DNA of 64,000 nt. Source: Pseudomonas azadiae. GTDB taxonomy: Bacteria; Pseudomonadota; Gammaproteobacteria; Pseudomonadales; Pseudomonadaceae. The number at the start of each line of letters is the position of its first letter. Position 1 is the first letter of the stretch. A model generated the notes under the pieces. The model ran no database searches, was not told the DNA's origin, and was given only the letters and a program-made list of their open reading frames with translations. The stretch is from NCBI RefSeq assembly GCF_019145355.1, contig NZ_JAHSTY010000001.1, forward strand, positions 1,364,001-1,428,000, in the 5' to 3' direction. Shown one piece after another: positions 27,283 to 40,639 of this stretch. The translations under genes were made by a program, and so were the position numbers.

Positions 27283-27792
27283 ATGCAACCCACCGCTATC
27301 GACAGCAAGAGTAAAAACCACCACGGCGAGCGCGTCGCGTTTATCCAGGCCTGCTGGCACAAGGATATTGTCGACCAATCGCGTAAAGGCTTCCTCGCCG
27401 AAATGATCGCCCAGGGCTACCAGGAATCGGACATCGATTTCTTCGAAGTCGGCGGCGCCTTTGAAATGCCCCTGCACGCCAAGCTGCTGGCCAAGACCGG
27501 CCGTTACGCCGGTATTGTCGCCGCCGCACTGGTGGTGGACGGTGGGATCTACCGTCACGAGTTCGTCGCCCAGTCGGTGGTCAGCGGCCTGATGCAAGTG
27601 CAGCTGGAAACTGAAGTGCCAGTGTTCTCGGTATCGCTGACACCGCATCACTTCCATGCCGGCACCGAGCATCACACCTTTTTCTATGAACACTTCGTGC
27701 ACAAGGGCCAGGAAGCGGCACGCACCTGCGCCGATACGCTGCACAAGGTCCGCGCGATCCGTCGCAGCGAGCCGCGGGCTGTAGCGGTCTAA
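27283..27792 (+). CDS. ribH: 6,7-dimethyl-8-ribityllumazine synthase, type II
   Basis: Condenses the pyrimidine and butanone-phosphate precursors in the step before riboflavin. The 169-residue protein has FIQACWHKDIVDQSRKGF, FFEVGGAFEMPLHAKLL, ALVVDGGIYRHEFVA and the HHFHAGTEHHTFF motif, resembling the RibH2 decameric type of Brucella rather than the usual RibH of the ribBA operon. Its stand-alone position directly under an FMN riboswitch suggests a backup synthase used when flavin is scarce. Confidence 0.9.
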   Translation: MQPTAIDSKSKNHHGERVAFIQACWHKDIVDQSRKGFLAEMIAQGYQESDIDFFEVGGAFEMPLHAKLLAKTGRYAGIVAAALVVDGGIYRHEFVAQSVVSGLMQVQLETEVPVFSVSLTPHHFHAGTEHHTFFYEHFVHKGQEAARTCADTLHKVRAIRRSEPRAVAV

Positions 27793-27826
27793 GCAACACT
27801 GCACACCCAACTATGGGAACAGGCTT

Positions 27827-27917
27827 TGTGTGGGAGCTGGCTTGCCTGCGATAGCATCACCTCGGTGTAACTGATAGACCGAGGTGCCTGCATCGCAGGC
27901 AAGCCAGCTCCCACATT
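27827..27917. repeat. REP-type inverted pair
   Basis: GTGGGAGCTGGCTTGCCTGC and its complement flank a centre with CACCTCGGTGTAACTG and CCGAGGTGCC. Lies between the convergent ribH and aruE. Confidence 0.85.
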
Positions 27918-27939
27918 CGAATCCCGTAGGACTTGAGAT

Positions 27940-28944
27940 TTACGCCAAGCCCGCCTCCGTGGTTGGCACGATCAATATCCCCGCGCGCAAACCGTTCTTA
28001 ACCTTCGGGTTGGGGAAGATGATGCGTGCACCCTCTTCCTCGATCACCCAGCGCGTCTTGGCCACGTCTTCGGCCAGCAGGTAGCCTTTTTTCAATTCCG
28101 AAAAGTTTTCCACGTCTGCAGGCAAGTGCAGCAGGAAGGCGTCACTGTGCTTGATCACTTCGCGCGCCACGGCGAACAGCTGCATACCGTCGAGGCTGTC
28201 TGTCTCGGGCTCGGTGCCTTCGATGATTTGCGTGAGGCGCTGCTCCAGGCGTGAAACATCCACGCCCTCGTTGTGCCCGAACGGCCGCGCCTTGCCCAGT
28301 TCCAGAGTGAAGGCTTCAGCGTCGAGCTGCTCGTAGGTAAATGCAGAAAAGGTGATGGACGCCTTGTTCTGCAACAGCACCGCTTGCATGCCAGCGGCAT
28401 GCAGGCGCGCCAGTTCACGGCGTGAGTGCTGGCGCCCCTCCTTCCAGGGGTACAGCGCAAACTGCTCGATCTTGGAGCCGCGAATGGCCGTGTGCAGGTC
28501 GTAATGCAGGCGCGAGCGATCAGACTGGCTGAAGAAGCTGCGCGCCAACTGCTCAAGTTCGGCGGCGCGCATGGCTTCGGGGCCGATGTTTTGTTCGTGA
28601 CGGCCATTGAACAGCCGATTGACGTCCAGTTCCAGGTAACGCTCGCCGCGACGCATGGCCTCGGGGTTGCCGAACAGGAACAGAATACGGGTGCGGGGTT
28701 TTATTTCCCCACGGGCGATGCCATGCAACAGGCGGTCGAGCAGCTCGATTGGCGCCGTTTCGTTGCCGTGGATGCCGGACGACAGCAGCAGGTCGCTGCC
28801 ATTGTCCCGGGCCTGCGGCGGACGCACTTCAAGTGCGCCCTCGCTGAGCCAGCGCATCTGCACGCCGTCGACAGTCAGTTGAATTTTTTGCGCCGGTTCA
28901 CGACCGGCGAGGGTCAGTTCAAGCAGTTTGCCGAGGGCGAGCAT
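27940..28944 (-). CDS. astE: Succinylglutamate desuccinylase
   Basis: Last step of the arginine succinyltransferase pathway: N-succinylglutamate to succinate and glutamate. The 334-residue zinc peptidase-like protein has the ligand motif [15 protein letters not shown] (His and Glu near 59-62), LDVNRLF, and the third ligand in [11 protein letters not shown]. It is the last gene of the aru cluster (aruE in P. aeruginosa), 11 bases after the small gene upstream. Confidence 0.95.
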   Translation of the reverse strand: MLALGKLLELTLAGREPAQKIQLTVDGVQMRWLSEGALEVRPPQARDNGSDLLLSSGIHGNETAPIELLDRLLHGIARGEIKPRTRILFLFGNPEAMRRGERYLELDVNRLFNGRHEQNIGPEAMRAAELEQLARSFFSQSDRSRLHYDLHTAIRGSKIEQFALYPWKEGRQHSRRELARLHAAGMQAVLLQNKASITFSAFTYEQLDAEAFTLELGKARPFGHNEGVDVSRLEQRLTQIIEGTEPETDSLDGMQLFAVAREVIKHSDAFLLHLPADVENFSELKKGYLLAEDVAKTRWVIEEEGARIIFPNPKVKNGLRAGILIVPTTEAGLA

Positions 28945-28955
28945 ACGAGGCTTCC

Positions 28956-29243
28956 TTAGTGGTTGCAGCCTGGGCCGTGGACGTGATCGTCGTCATCACC
29001 TTCAACCTCGGCCGGTTCCATTTCCAGTTGCAGGCTCATCAGGTTGGTGGCCAGCGGGCGCATCAGCAGGTTGGCGTACTCGGCGTCGCCTTCCTCTACA
29101 TCCACACCGATCAGCAGTTGGCCGCGGCCGTCGTGCTGGATCCAGATCTCCTTGCCCTGCCAGACCACGGCGACGCGGGTGCAGGAGGTTTCCAGCTGGG
29201 TGCCGTCGGTGTCTTCAAGGATCAGCTTCAGGGTGTCGGTCAT
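28956..29243 (-). CDS. Small conserved hypothetical protein in the aru operon
   Basis: 95 residues, acidic, mostly predicted beta strand ([19 protein letters not shown]), ending with a His/Asp-rich tail [13 protein letters not shown] that could bind a metal. It lies between astB and astE, 26 and 11 bases away, the position of a hypothetical gene in the P. aeruginosa aru cluster. Co-transcription suggests a role with arginine catabolism, but no function can be read from it. Confidence 0.8.
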   Translation of the reverse strand: MTDTLKLILEDTDGTQLETSCTRVAVVWQGKEIWIQHDGRGQLLIGVDVEEGDAEYANLLMRPLATNLMSLQLEMEPAEVEGDDDDHVHGPGCNH

Positions 29244-29269
29244 AAATAAAATATCTCAGCCATGCGGCG

Positions 29270-30616
29270 TTAATTGATCTGGAAAGGATAAACCGAGCCC
29301 AGTTTAAGGATTTGCGTCAGTTCATCCAGTGCCGTCCGGCACTCAAGCAGCAATTGCGGGTCAGCCAGGTCGGTTTCGCGCAGGCTGTCGCGGTAGTGCT
29401 TGTGGACCCACTGGGTCAGGGTGTCGTACAGCGGCGCGGTCATGATAACGCCTGGGTTTACCGCCGCCAGTTCCGTTTCATTCAGCGCCACGCGCAAGCG
29501 CAGGCACGCCGGCCCGCCGCCGTTCTGCATGCTTTGCTTGAGGTCGAAGACTTTCACTTCGCGAATCAGGCCACCGGCAGTGGTCAAGCTTTGCAGGTAG
29601 TGCCACACCCGTTCGTTGGCACGGCATTCTTCCGGCACGATCAGCAGCATCGAGCCATCCGGCCGCGTCAGCAACTGGCTGTTGAACAGGTAGGAACGCA
29701 CCGCGTCCTCAACGCTGACCTGGGCGCGCGGCACACAGACGGACTGGAAGTTACCACCCAGCTTGCCCAGTTTGCCCTGCAGTTCGGCGAGCATCTGCTC
29801 GGTATGGAGGAACGCATCCTCGTGATAGAACAGCACCTCGCCGTTGCCCACCGCGATCACGTCGTTGTGGAACACACCGGCATCGATCACCGCCGGGTTC
29901 TGCTGGGCGTAGACCACGCCGTCGTCCTTCAAGCCATGCAGGCGCGCAACGGCCTGGGACGCCTCAAGGGTCTGGCGCGCCGGGTACTTCTGCGGGGCTG
30001 GGTAACGGGGGTCGAATGCGCTACGGCCAAACACGAAAAACTCAACGCCAGCTTCGCCGTATTCACGGCAGAAACGCGTGTGGTTGGCCGCGCCTTCGTC
30101 GCCGAACTGCGCCACCGCCGGTAACGCGGCGTGGTGGGCGAAATGTTGACCATCGGCAAACATCGCCCCCAGCACGCGGCTGGTGGTCGGGTGTTCGATG
30201 CTGCGGTGGTATTTGCAATTGAGGTTGGCGGCGGTGAAATGCACGCGGCCGTCCGCCGTGTCGGCGCTGGGGCTGACGGTGGCGGCATTGGCGACCCACA
30301 TGCTCGAGGCGGAGCAGCTGGCAACCAGCAACGGCATGGCATGCTTGGCCGCTTGCTCGATCACCTGGGCGTCGCTGCCGCTGAAACCCAGGCTTCGCAA
30401 GGCGGCCACATCAGGACGTTCCTGGGGCGCGAGAATCCCTTGCACAAAGCCCATGTCCATCAGGGCCTTCATTTTCTGCAGGCCCTGCAACGCCGCTTCC
30501 TTGGGGCTGGAATGCTGCTGGCTGTTGCTCTGGGAGGCGACGTTGCCAAAGGACAACCCGCCGTAGTTATGGGTCGGCCCCACTAGACCGTCAAAATTGA
30601 CTTCATAGGATTTCAT
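29270..30616 (-). CDS. astB: N-succinylarginine dihydrolase
   Basis: Second step of arginine succinyltransferase catabolism, giving succinylornithine, ammonia and CO2. The 448-residue guanidine-modifying enzyme starts [20 protein letters not shown], and contains [37 protein letters not shown] and a C-terminal [12 protein letters not shown] use the ATG at 30616, the family start, 19 codons inside the open frame. A REP pair of about 110 bases separates it from astD. Confidence 0.96.
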   Translation of the reverse strand: MKSYEVNFDGLVGPTHNYGGLSFGNVASQSNSQQHSSPKEAALQGLQKMKALMDMGFVQGILAPQERPDVAALRSLGFSGSDAQVIEQAAKHAMPLLVASCSASSMWVANAATVSPSADTADGRVHFTAANLNCKYHRSIEHPTTSRVLGAMFADGQHFAHHAALPAVAQFGDEGAANHTRFCREYGEAGVEFFVFGRSAFDPRYPAPQKYPARQTLEASQAVARLHGLKDDGVVYAQQNPAVIDAGVFHNDVIAVGNGEVLFYHEDAFLHTEQMLAELQGKLGKLGGNFQSVCVPRAQVSVEDAVRSYLFNSQLLTRPDGSMLLIVPEECRANERVWHYLQSLTTAGGLIREVKVFDLKQSMQNGGGPACLRLRVALNETELAAVNPGVIMTAPLYDTLTQWVHKHYRDSLRETDLADPQLLLECRTALDELTQILKLGSVYPFQIN

Positions 30617-30678
30617 CGGCGAGGCTCCACGAACATCTGTTTTTATAGGCTTCAAATGACTTGACTGCACCACGGGTC

Positions 30679-30787
30679 AATGTGGGAGCTGGCTTGTGTG
30701 GGAGCGGGCTTGCTCGCGAAAGCGGTGTGTCAGTCAATACATCCGGTGACTGAACCATCGCTTTCGCGAGCAAGCCCGCTCCCACAT
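30679..30787. repeat. REP-type inverted pair with extra half unit
   Basis: A full pair (GTGGGAGCGGGCTTGCTCGC ... GCGAGCAAGCCCGCTCCCAC) is preceded by an extra TGTGGGAGCTGGCTTG fragment. It lies inside the aru transcription unit, between astD and astB, where it could stabilise the upstream mRNA. Confidence 0.85.
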
Positions 30788-30803
30788 TAGATCCCTTCCC
30801 GCC

Positions 30804-33295
<2,492 letters not shown>

Positions 33296-33345
33296 GCTAT
33301 CTCCTCAAACGGGCCGCCTGCTCCAGGCCACCCGCAAAACTCTGC

Positions 33346-34365
33346 TTAAACCGCAACCAGGCGCACGCTGGCACCTTCGCCGACGCCCAGCGCTTCGGCC
33401 GCGTCGAGGTCCAGGGTCACCGGTTTGCCGGGCGCGTAGTCCAACTCCAGCATCACCGCACGGTAATCCTGCAACTGCGCGTTGCTCACCAGGTACTGGC
33501 GGCCGACACCCTTGACCATCTCGCCGATCTTCACCGGCACCACGCGGCTCTGGGCGATCGAGCGAATGCCCGAGACCCGCGCGTGCAGCGTCGGGCCGCC
33601 GTCGAAGATATCGATGTAATGGTCGGTCTCGAAGCCTTCGCGCATCAGGATGTCGAACGTGATCTGCGCACGCGGGTGCACCTGGCCCATCGCCTCTTGG
33701 GCGGCGTCCGGCAGCAGCGGCACGTAGATCGGGTAATGCGGCATCAGCTCGGCGAGGAAGGTACGGCTTTTCAGCCCGCACAGGCGCTCGGCGGCGGCGT
33801 AGTTGAGGTCGAAGAAGTTGCGGCCGATGGCGTCCCAGAACGGCGAATCACCGTTCTCGTCGCTGTAGCCGACAATCTCGGTCACCACCGAGTCGGCAAA
33901 GCGCTCGGGATGGCTGGCGACGAACAGCAGGCGGCCACGGGAATTGAGTTCCGACCACGGCGAACCGACCAGCTCGGGCACCACGTAGAAACTGGTGAGC
34001 AAGCTGTTGCCGGTCAGGTCGTGGCACTGGGAAAGCACGTGGATCTTGTTGTGGATCTTCAGCTCACGGGAGGCGTGCACGAAGGTTTCGTTACGGAAGC
34101 TGTAGAACGGCTCCGAATAACCGGCCGAAGCGACGATGGCCGAGCAGCCAGCGAGTTTGCCGGTGTCCGTTTCTTCGAGCACGAAGAAATAGCTTTCTTC
34201 GCCGTTGAAACTCACCTCGGCCGCGAAGGACGCTTCGCTGGCGGCGATCTTGTCGCTCAGGCGCTCCACATCGTCCGGCAAGGAGGTGACACCAATCGGG
34301 CTGTCCGCAGCCAGACGCTGTACCTCGCCCAGATCAGCCATTTGCGCGGGGCGCATCACCAGCAT
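33346..34365 (-). CDS. aruF: Arginine N-succinyltransferase, alpha subunit
   Basis: 339 residues, paralogous to aruG along its length: MLVMRPAQMADLGEVQRLAAD, SFYVVPELVGSPWSELNSRG, FWDAIGRNFFDLNYAAAERL and HYIDIFDGGPTLHA correspond to the same blocks in AruG. The two form the heteromeric arginine/ornithine succinyltransferase. A REP pair of about 90 bases lies between it and aruC. Confidence 0.95.
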   Translation of the reverse strand: MLVMRPAQMADLGEVQRLAADSPIGVTSLPDDVERLSDKIAASEASFAAEVSFNGEESYFFVLEETDTGKLAGCSAIVASAGYSEPFYSFRNETFVHASRELKIHNKIHVLSQCHDLTGNSLLTSFYVVPELVGSPWSELNSRGRLLFVASHPERFADSVVTEIVGYSDENGDSPFWDAIGRNFFDLNYAAAERLCGLKSRTFLAELMPHYPIYVPLLPDAAQEAMGQVHPRAQITFDILMREGFETDHYIDIFDGGPTLHARVSGIRSIAQSRVVPVKIGEMVKGVGRQYLVSNAQLQDYRAVMLELDYAPGKPVTLDLDAAEALGVGEGASVRLVAV

Positions 34366-34435
34366 GGTGTCACTCCTTAACTCGAAACTTCATAGAGAAA
34401 ATGTCATGCACCACATCGGGTTCACCCGAAGACCA

Positions 34436-34528
34436 GTGTGGGAGCGGGCTTGCCCGCGATAGCGATCGCTCAGTCGACATCGGGGTGACTGAACCAATGC
34501 AATCGCAGGCAAGCCAGCTCCCACATTC
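34436..34528. repeat. REP-type inverted pair (mixed arms)
   Basis: The left arm GTGGGAGCGGGCTTGCCCGC and right arm GCAGGCAAGCCAGCTCCCAC belong to two variants of the same family, so the arms are imperfectly complementary. It lies between aruC and aruF. Confidence 0.8.
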
Positions 34529-34561
34529 TGATCTGCAGTGCGGCAGATAAATGTGTCGCTA

Positions 34562-35927
<1,366 letters not shown>

Positions 35928-36028
35928 AATAGCGTCGCAATGGCGCAGTTTAAACGGATGACGGCGATTTGCGGCAGTGTCGCGGGAATTTCGCGCCAAC
36001 CCGGCAACAGGTCTGGCTGGCCAGAGGC

Positions 36029-37009
36029 TCAACCGCGCTCGGACGGCACCGAAGACAGTTCGAACGGGCTGCTGCTGCGGCGCTGGTTGCGGTCTTCACG
36101 GGGCGTGGCGCCAAAGAAGTTGCGGTAGGCACTGGAGAAGTGCGGCCCCGAGGAGAAGCCGCACGAGAGGCCGATCTGGATGATCGACTTGCTGGTTTGC
36201 ATAAGCATCTGGCGCGCCTTGTTCAGGCGCAGCTCCAGGTAGTACTGGCTGGGAACGCGGTTGAGGTATTGCTTGAAAATGCGTTCGAGTTGTCGTCGTG
36301 ACACGCACACATGCTGGGCGATCTCGTCGGTGGTCAGCGGCTCTTCGATATTGGCTTCCATCAGCAACACGGCCTGGGTCAGCTTCGGATGGCTGGAACC
36401 CAGGCGGTTCTGCAGCGGGATACGCTGGCGCTCACCGCCTTCGCGGATGCGTTCGACCACCAGCTCTTCGGAGACTGCCCCGGCCAGCTCTGCGCCGTGA
36501 TCACGGGCCAGCACCGCCAGCAGCAGGTCGAGCACCGACATGCCGCCACACGCGGTGAGGCGGTCACGGTCCCAGTCGAACAGGTGGCTGGTGGCGATGA
36601 CTTTGGGGAAACGCTCGGCGAAATCGTCCTGCCAGCGCCAGTGCACGGCGGCGCGGTAGCCGTCGAGCAGGCCGAGCTGGGCCAATGGATACACACCGGC
36701 CGACAAGCCGCCGATCACACAGCCTGCGCGCACAAGCTGCTTGAGGGCGGCGCTCAATTGGGAAGCGATGACGGTCGGCGGTTCGTCCGCCAACAGGAAC
36801 AGCTTCTGGAAACCTTCGAGTTTGCCCGCCCACGGTTCACCGGGCAGTTGCCAGGCACCTTCAATCACAGGCTCGGCTTGCAGGAACGACAACTCGTAGA
36901 CCACATCCGGATGCACCCGCTGGGCAACGCGCAAGGCCTCCTCAGCCAGCGCAAGCGTGAGTGCTTTTGTGCTGGGCCAAATCAGGAAACCAATTTTGTG
37001 GGCGGTCAT
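36029..37009 (-). CDS. argR: Arginine-responsive AraC-family regulator ArgR
   Basis: Transcriptional activator of arginine catabolism and uptake in pseudomonads, unrelated to E. coli ArgR. The 326-residue protein has an N-terminal class I amidotransferase-like domain (about 5-190) and a C-terminal AraC double helix-turn-helix (about 215-315), with TTDEIAQHVCVSRRQLERIF and SIIQIGLSCGFSSGPHFSSAY. It follows aotP after a REP pair and lies 246 bases upstream of aruC on the same strand, as in P. aeruginosa. Confidence 0.94.
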   Translation of the reverse strand: MTAHKIGFLIWPSTKALTLALAEEALRVAQRVHPDVVYELSFLQAEPVIEGAWQLPGEPWAGKLEGFQKLFLLADEPPTVIASQLSAALKQLVRAGCVIGGLSAGVYPLAQLGLLDGYRAAVHWRWQDDFAERFPKVIATSHLFDWDRDRLTACGGMSVLDLLLAVLARDHGAELAGAVSEELVVERIREGGERQRIPLQNRLGSSHPKLTQAVLLMEANIEEPLTTDEIAQHVCVSRRQLERIFKQYLNRVPSQYYLELRLNKARQMLMQTSKSIIQIGLSCGFSSGPHFSSAYRNFFGATPREDRNQRRSSSPFELSSVPSERG

Positions 37010-37098
37010 GGAGTGCTATCCGAAGCGAGGAACGGTAATGAAGACAAAGGCCAATGCTAGCCGGTAAACCCACACAAATCTCAAAACAGATGGAGATC

Positions 37099-37190
37099 AA
37101 CTGTGGGAGCTGGCTTGCCTGCGATAGCGGTGGGTCAGTAAATACATCTGCTGCTGATGCAGCGCTATCGCAGGCAAGCCAGCTCCCACA
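37099..37190. repeat. REP-type inverted pair
   Basis: GTGGGAGCTGGCTTGCCTGC and its complement flank a centre GGTGGGTCAGTAAATACATC. It separates argR from aotP within one transcription direction. Confidence 0.85.
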
Positions 37191-37256
37191 GGGGATTGTG
37201 GCTAGCCATTAAGCGTGTGAAGCATGCCCTATATCAGTGCACAAAAGCAGTCCTGA

Positions 37257-38021
37257 TTATTTCAGGCTGCCTGACAAGAACTGCTGCAAACGCTCGGACT
37301 GCGGGTTCACCAACACTTCACGCGGGTTGCCGCGCTCTTCGACGATGCCTTTGTGCAAAAACACCAACTGGTTCGACACTTCACGGGCAAAGCCCATTTC
37401 GTGGGTCACCACCACCATGGTGCGGCCTTCCTGGGCCAGGTCCTGCATCACCTTGAGCACTTCGCCGACCAGTTCCGGGTCGAGTGCCGAGGTCGGCTCG
37501 TCGAACAGCATCACCTCAGGTTCCATCGCCAAGGCACGGGCGATAGCCACGCGCTGCTGCTCACCACCGGACATGTGGCCGGGGAACGCATCCTTACGAT
37601 GGCCCACGCCGACCTTGGCCAGGTAATGCTCAGCCTTTTCACGGGCTTCTCTTTTCGGCATGCCCAGCACGTGCACCGGGGCTTCCATCACGTTTTCCAA
37701 CGCGGTCATGTGCGACCACAGGTTGAAATGCTGGAACACCATGGACAGGCGCGAACGCATGCGCTGCAACTGCTTGGGGTCGGCGGCCTTCATGGCACCG
37801 TCCTTGTTGGTCACTAGCTTGAGCTCTTCGTTGTTGAGCAGGATCTTGCCGGCGTGGGGCTGCTCCAGCAGGTTGATGCAGCGCAAAAAGGTGCTTTTGC
37901 CCGAACCGCTGGAACCGATGATGCTGATCACATCCCCGGCCGCGGCGGCCAGGGATACGCCTTTGAGCACTTCATGACTGCCATAGCGTTTATGCAGGTC
38001 TTGGACTTCAAGCTTGTACAT
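37257..38021 (-). CDS. aotP: Arginine/ornithine ABC transporter ATP-binding protein
   Basis: Cytoplasmic ATPase of the AotJQMP importer, 254 residues. Walker A IIGSSGSGKSTFLRCINLLEQ (near 36-50), ABC signature [17 protein letters not shown] and Walker [17 protein letters not shown] are intact. The ATG at 38021 gives the usual MYKLEVQDLHKRYG start. Closest in pattern to HisP/AotP. Confidence 0.95.
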   Translation of the reverse strand: MYKLEVQDLHKRYGSHEVLKGVSLAAAAGDVISIIGSSGSGKSTFLRCINLLEQPHAGKILLNNEELKLVTNKDGAMKAADPKQLQRMRSRLSMVFQHFNLWSHMTALENVMEAPVHVLGMPKREAREKAEHYLAKVGVGHRKDAFPGHMSGGEQQRVAIARALAMEPEVMLFDEPTSALDPELVGEVLKVMQDLAQEGRTMVVVTHEMGFAREVSNQLVFLHKGIVEERGNPREVLVNPQSERLQQFLSGSLK

Positions 38022-38048
38022 GCGGTCGGTTCTCACAAAAACAGGTGG

Positions 38049-39161
38049 TCAGTCGTTGAGCAAGCGCCCGTGACGCAGCGCTTCGCGCCCCGCCACCTTG
38101 GCCAGCCAGAAACCCGCTTGGGCATAACGTAGCCGTTCAACGGCAAACAGCACCCCCGAGGTGCCCGCGCAGATGGTGCTTACGCGGTCTTCCAGGGGGT
38201 CAATCACTTCAAAAATCGGCTCGCCCTTCTCGACCCGGTCACCGGCCTTACGCAGGTAACTGATCACCCCGGCGTGGGGCGCGAACAGCAATTCGGTGGC
38301 TTCAAACGGTACACCTTCACACGGCTCGTGCTGGGGCGCAGGCCATTCACCCTTGATCAGGCCTTGCTCGGCCAGGAACGCCAGGATGCCTTCGGCGTGG
38401 AAGACGGCCTCGTCACGGCCGGTGTCGGCCTGGCCACCCAACTCCAGCGTCGTCGCCAGGCAGGCCAGCGGAACCTGCGCCTCAGGGAAGGCCCGGGACA
38501 GGCGCAGCCACGGCAAGGAGCAGGCTTCATCGAACGAGCTGCCGCCGGAGTCTTCCGCCAGCAGGCCGACTTTCACATTCAAATGCGCCGACAGCGAACG
38601 CCACTGCGGCCAGTGCTGGGGCAACGCGTACATGTGCAGCGCGGCTTCGGCGTCGCAGTGCAGGTCCAGCACGATATCGGCCGTGCAGGCGTGGCTCAGC
38701 AAGATGCGCTGCATGCCTTGCAACTGGCTGCTCGGCGCGGGCAATGCGCTGAGCACATCGCTCATCGCCTGGCGAATCATGCGCACGTTGGCGTGAGGAT
38801 CATCGCCCAGCTTGCCTGTGAGCAACTCGGCGACCGGCTCGCTCAGCTCAACGAAATCGCGGTTGAAGTTCTTGCCGCTGCCCACCTCGAAACGTCCCTG
38901 GTGGCTGCCTTGCAGCAACTGGCCCAGGCCCATCGGGTTGGCCACCGGCACCAGCTCGATCACGCCATTGAGGGCGCCTTGCGCTTCAAGTACGGCGAGG
39001 CGCTTTTTCAGCTCCCACGCCGCGCGCATGCCGGGTAACTCATCGGCGTGCAGGCTGGCCTGGATATACGCCTTGCGCTCGCCCTTGCCGAAACGGAACA
39101 CGCTCAGTTGGCGCTCGCAGCCCAGGTGGCCCCAGGGCAGCAGGTGATCGATACGTTGCAT
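38049..39161 (-). CDS. aotO: Succinylglutamate desuccinylase/aspartoacylase-family protein AotO
   Basis: 370 residues, zinc deacylase fold. The ligand-like motif QASLHADELPGMRAAW (H-x-D-E) near 37-40 and a second His in DIVLDLHCDAEAALH suggest an active metallohydrolase. It lies between aotP and aotM in the transporter operon, the place of aotO in P. aeruginosa, where as I recall it is not needed for uptake. It may deacylate an imported N-acyl amino acid; substrate unknown. Confidence 0.88.
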   Translation of the reverse strand: MQRIDHLLPWGHLGCERQLSVFRFGKGERKAYIQASLHADELPGMRAAWELKKRLAVLEAQGALNGVIELVPVANPMGLGQLLQGSHQGRFEVGSGKNFNRDFVELSEPVAELLTGKLGDDPHANVRMIRQAMSDVLSALPAPSSQLQGMQRILLSHACTADIVLDLHCDAEAALHMYALPQHWPQWRSLSAHLNVKVGLLAEDSGGSSFDEACSLPWLRLSRAFPEAQVPLACLATTLELGGQADTGRDEAVFHAEGILAFLAEQGLIKGEWPAPQHEPCEGVPFEATELLFAPHAGVISYLRKAGDRVEKGEPIFEVIDPLEDRVSTICAGTSGVLFAVERLRYAQAGFWLAKVAGREALRHGRLLND

Positions 39162-39162
39162 A

Positions 39163-39861
39163 TCAGTGCTTCCTTGGCGCCAGGTAGCTCAGCCAGCGGC
39201 GCTCGGCCAACTTGAACAGGCGTACCAGGATGAAGGTCAGGCACAGGTAGAACGCGCCGGCGGTGATATAGGCTTCAAACGGCAGGTAGAACTGCGCATT
39301 CACCGTGCGCGCGGCACCGGTGATGTCGATCAAGGTGACGATGGAGGCCAGGCTGGTGGTCTGCAGCATCATGATCACTTCGTTGCTGTACTGCGGCAGC
39401 GCGCGACGCAGGGCCGACGGCAGCAGAATGCGGCGGTACAGTTTGTAGCGTGACATGCCCATGGCCTTGGCCGCTTCGATCTCGCCATTGGGCGTGGCCT
39501 TGAGGCTGCCGGCGATGATCTCGGCGGTGTAGGCGCTGGTGTTGATCGCAAACGCCAGGCACGCGCAAAACGTGGCGCTGGACAGCAGCGGCCACATGAC
39601 GCTTTCGCGGACGGTTTCGAACTGCGCCAGGCCGTAGTAGATCAGGAACAACTGCACCAGCATCGGTGTGCCGCGGATCACGTAGGTGTAAAGCCAGGCC
39701 ACGCCGTTGACGATCGGCTGCTTGGACACGCGCATCAAGCCCAGGGGCAAGGCGGCGAGCAGGCCGAAGAACAACGAGATGGCGAGCAGTTTCAGAGTGG
39801 TCAGCAAACCGCCGAGGTACAGCGGCATGGCCTCCCAGATGACGTTGTAGTCGAAGATCAT
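39163..39861 (-). CDS. aotM: Arginine/ornithine ABC transporter permease AotM
   Basis: Inner-membrane permease of 232 residues with about five helices and the EAA loop EIEAAKAMGMSRYKLYRRILLPSALRRALPQY. The N-terminal MIFDYNVIWEAMPLYLGGLLTTL is typical of HisM-like proteins. Its ATG overlaps the aotQ stop by 4 bases. Confidence 0.94.
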   Translation of the reverse strand: MIFDYNVIWEAMPLYLGGLLTTLKLLAISLFFGLLAALPLGLMRVSKQPIVNGVAWLYTYVIRGTPMLVQLFLIYYGLAQFETVRESVMWPLLSSATFCACLAFAINTSAYTAEIIAGSLKATPNGEIEAAKAMGMSRYKLYRRILLPSALRRALPQYSNEVIMMLQTTSLASIVTLIDITGAARTVNAQFYLPFEAYITAGAFYLCLTFILVRLFKLAERRWLSYLAPRKH

Positions 39862-40547
39862 AGATCAGCCGCCCTTACGCCTACCGAGTAGCGCTTCTCA
39901 AGATAGCGCAGCGCCAGCAACGACACGCTGGTGATCACCAGGTACATCGCCGCCACTGCGAGGAAGAAGGTAAAAGGCTCGCGGGTGGCGTCGGCCGCCT
40001 GCTTGGCCTTGAACATCATGTCTTGCAGGCCCACCACCGAAATCAGCGCGGTGGCCTTGGTGAGGACCAACCAGTTATTGGTGAACCCGGGGATCGCCAG
40101 CCGAATCATCTGCGGCACCATCACCCGGAAAAACACCTGGAACCCGCTCATGCCATACGCCAGCCCGGCTTCGGCCTGGCCCTTGGGAATGGCCATGAAG
40201 GCGCCGCGGAAGGTTTCCGACAGGTAGGCGCCAAAGATGAAACCCAGGGTGCCGATACCGGCGGCCAAGGGGTTCAAGTCGATATAGTCGTCGTAGCCAA
40301 GCATCGGCGCGACGCGGTTGAGCAGGTCCTGACCGCCGTAGAAAATCAGCAGGATCAGCACCAGGTCGGGGATCCCGCGGATCACCGTGGAGTACAAGTC
40401 ACCCAGCCAGGCCAGCCAGCGCACCGGCGACAGGCGCAACGCGACCCCGATCAGACCCAGAACAATGGCCAAGGCCATGGACGACAAGGCGAGCTGAAGC
40501 GTCAACCATGCGCCATCGAGGATGACGGCCCCGTAGCCTTTCAACAT
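39858..40547 (-). CDS. aotQ: Arginine/ornithine ABC transporter permease AotQ
   Basis: Second permease, 229 residues, HisQ-like. It starts MLKGYGAVILDGAWLTLQLAL, and the EAA loop contains QAEAGLAYGMSGFQVFFRVMVP. It lies 92 bases downstream of aotJ; the gap is long enough for a processing or attenuation hairpin (GAAAAAATGGCGCAAAC ... TTGCGCCATTTC at about 40573-40620). Confidence 0.94.
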   Translation of the reverse strand: MLKGYGAVILDGAWLTLQLALSSMALAIVLGLIGVALRLSPVRWLAWLGDLYSTVIRGIPDLVLILLIFYGGQDLLNRVAPMLGYDDYIDLNPLAAGIGTLGFIFGAYLSETFRGAFMAIPKGQAEAGLAYGMSGFQVFFRVMVPQMIRLAIPGFTNNWLVLTKATALISVVGLQDMMFKAKQAADATREPFTFFLAVAAMYLVITSVSLLALRYLEKRYSVGVRAADL

Positions 40548-40639
40548 GATTCAGGTCCTCGAAAAGGGGGATGAAAAAATGGCGCAAACTTCAGAGTGTT
40601 CTGTTGCTTGCGCCATTTCGGACAGACAGCTGCGACGGT

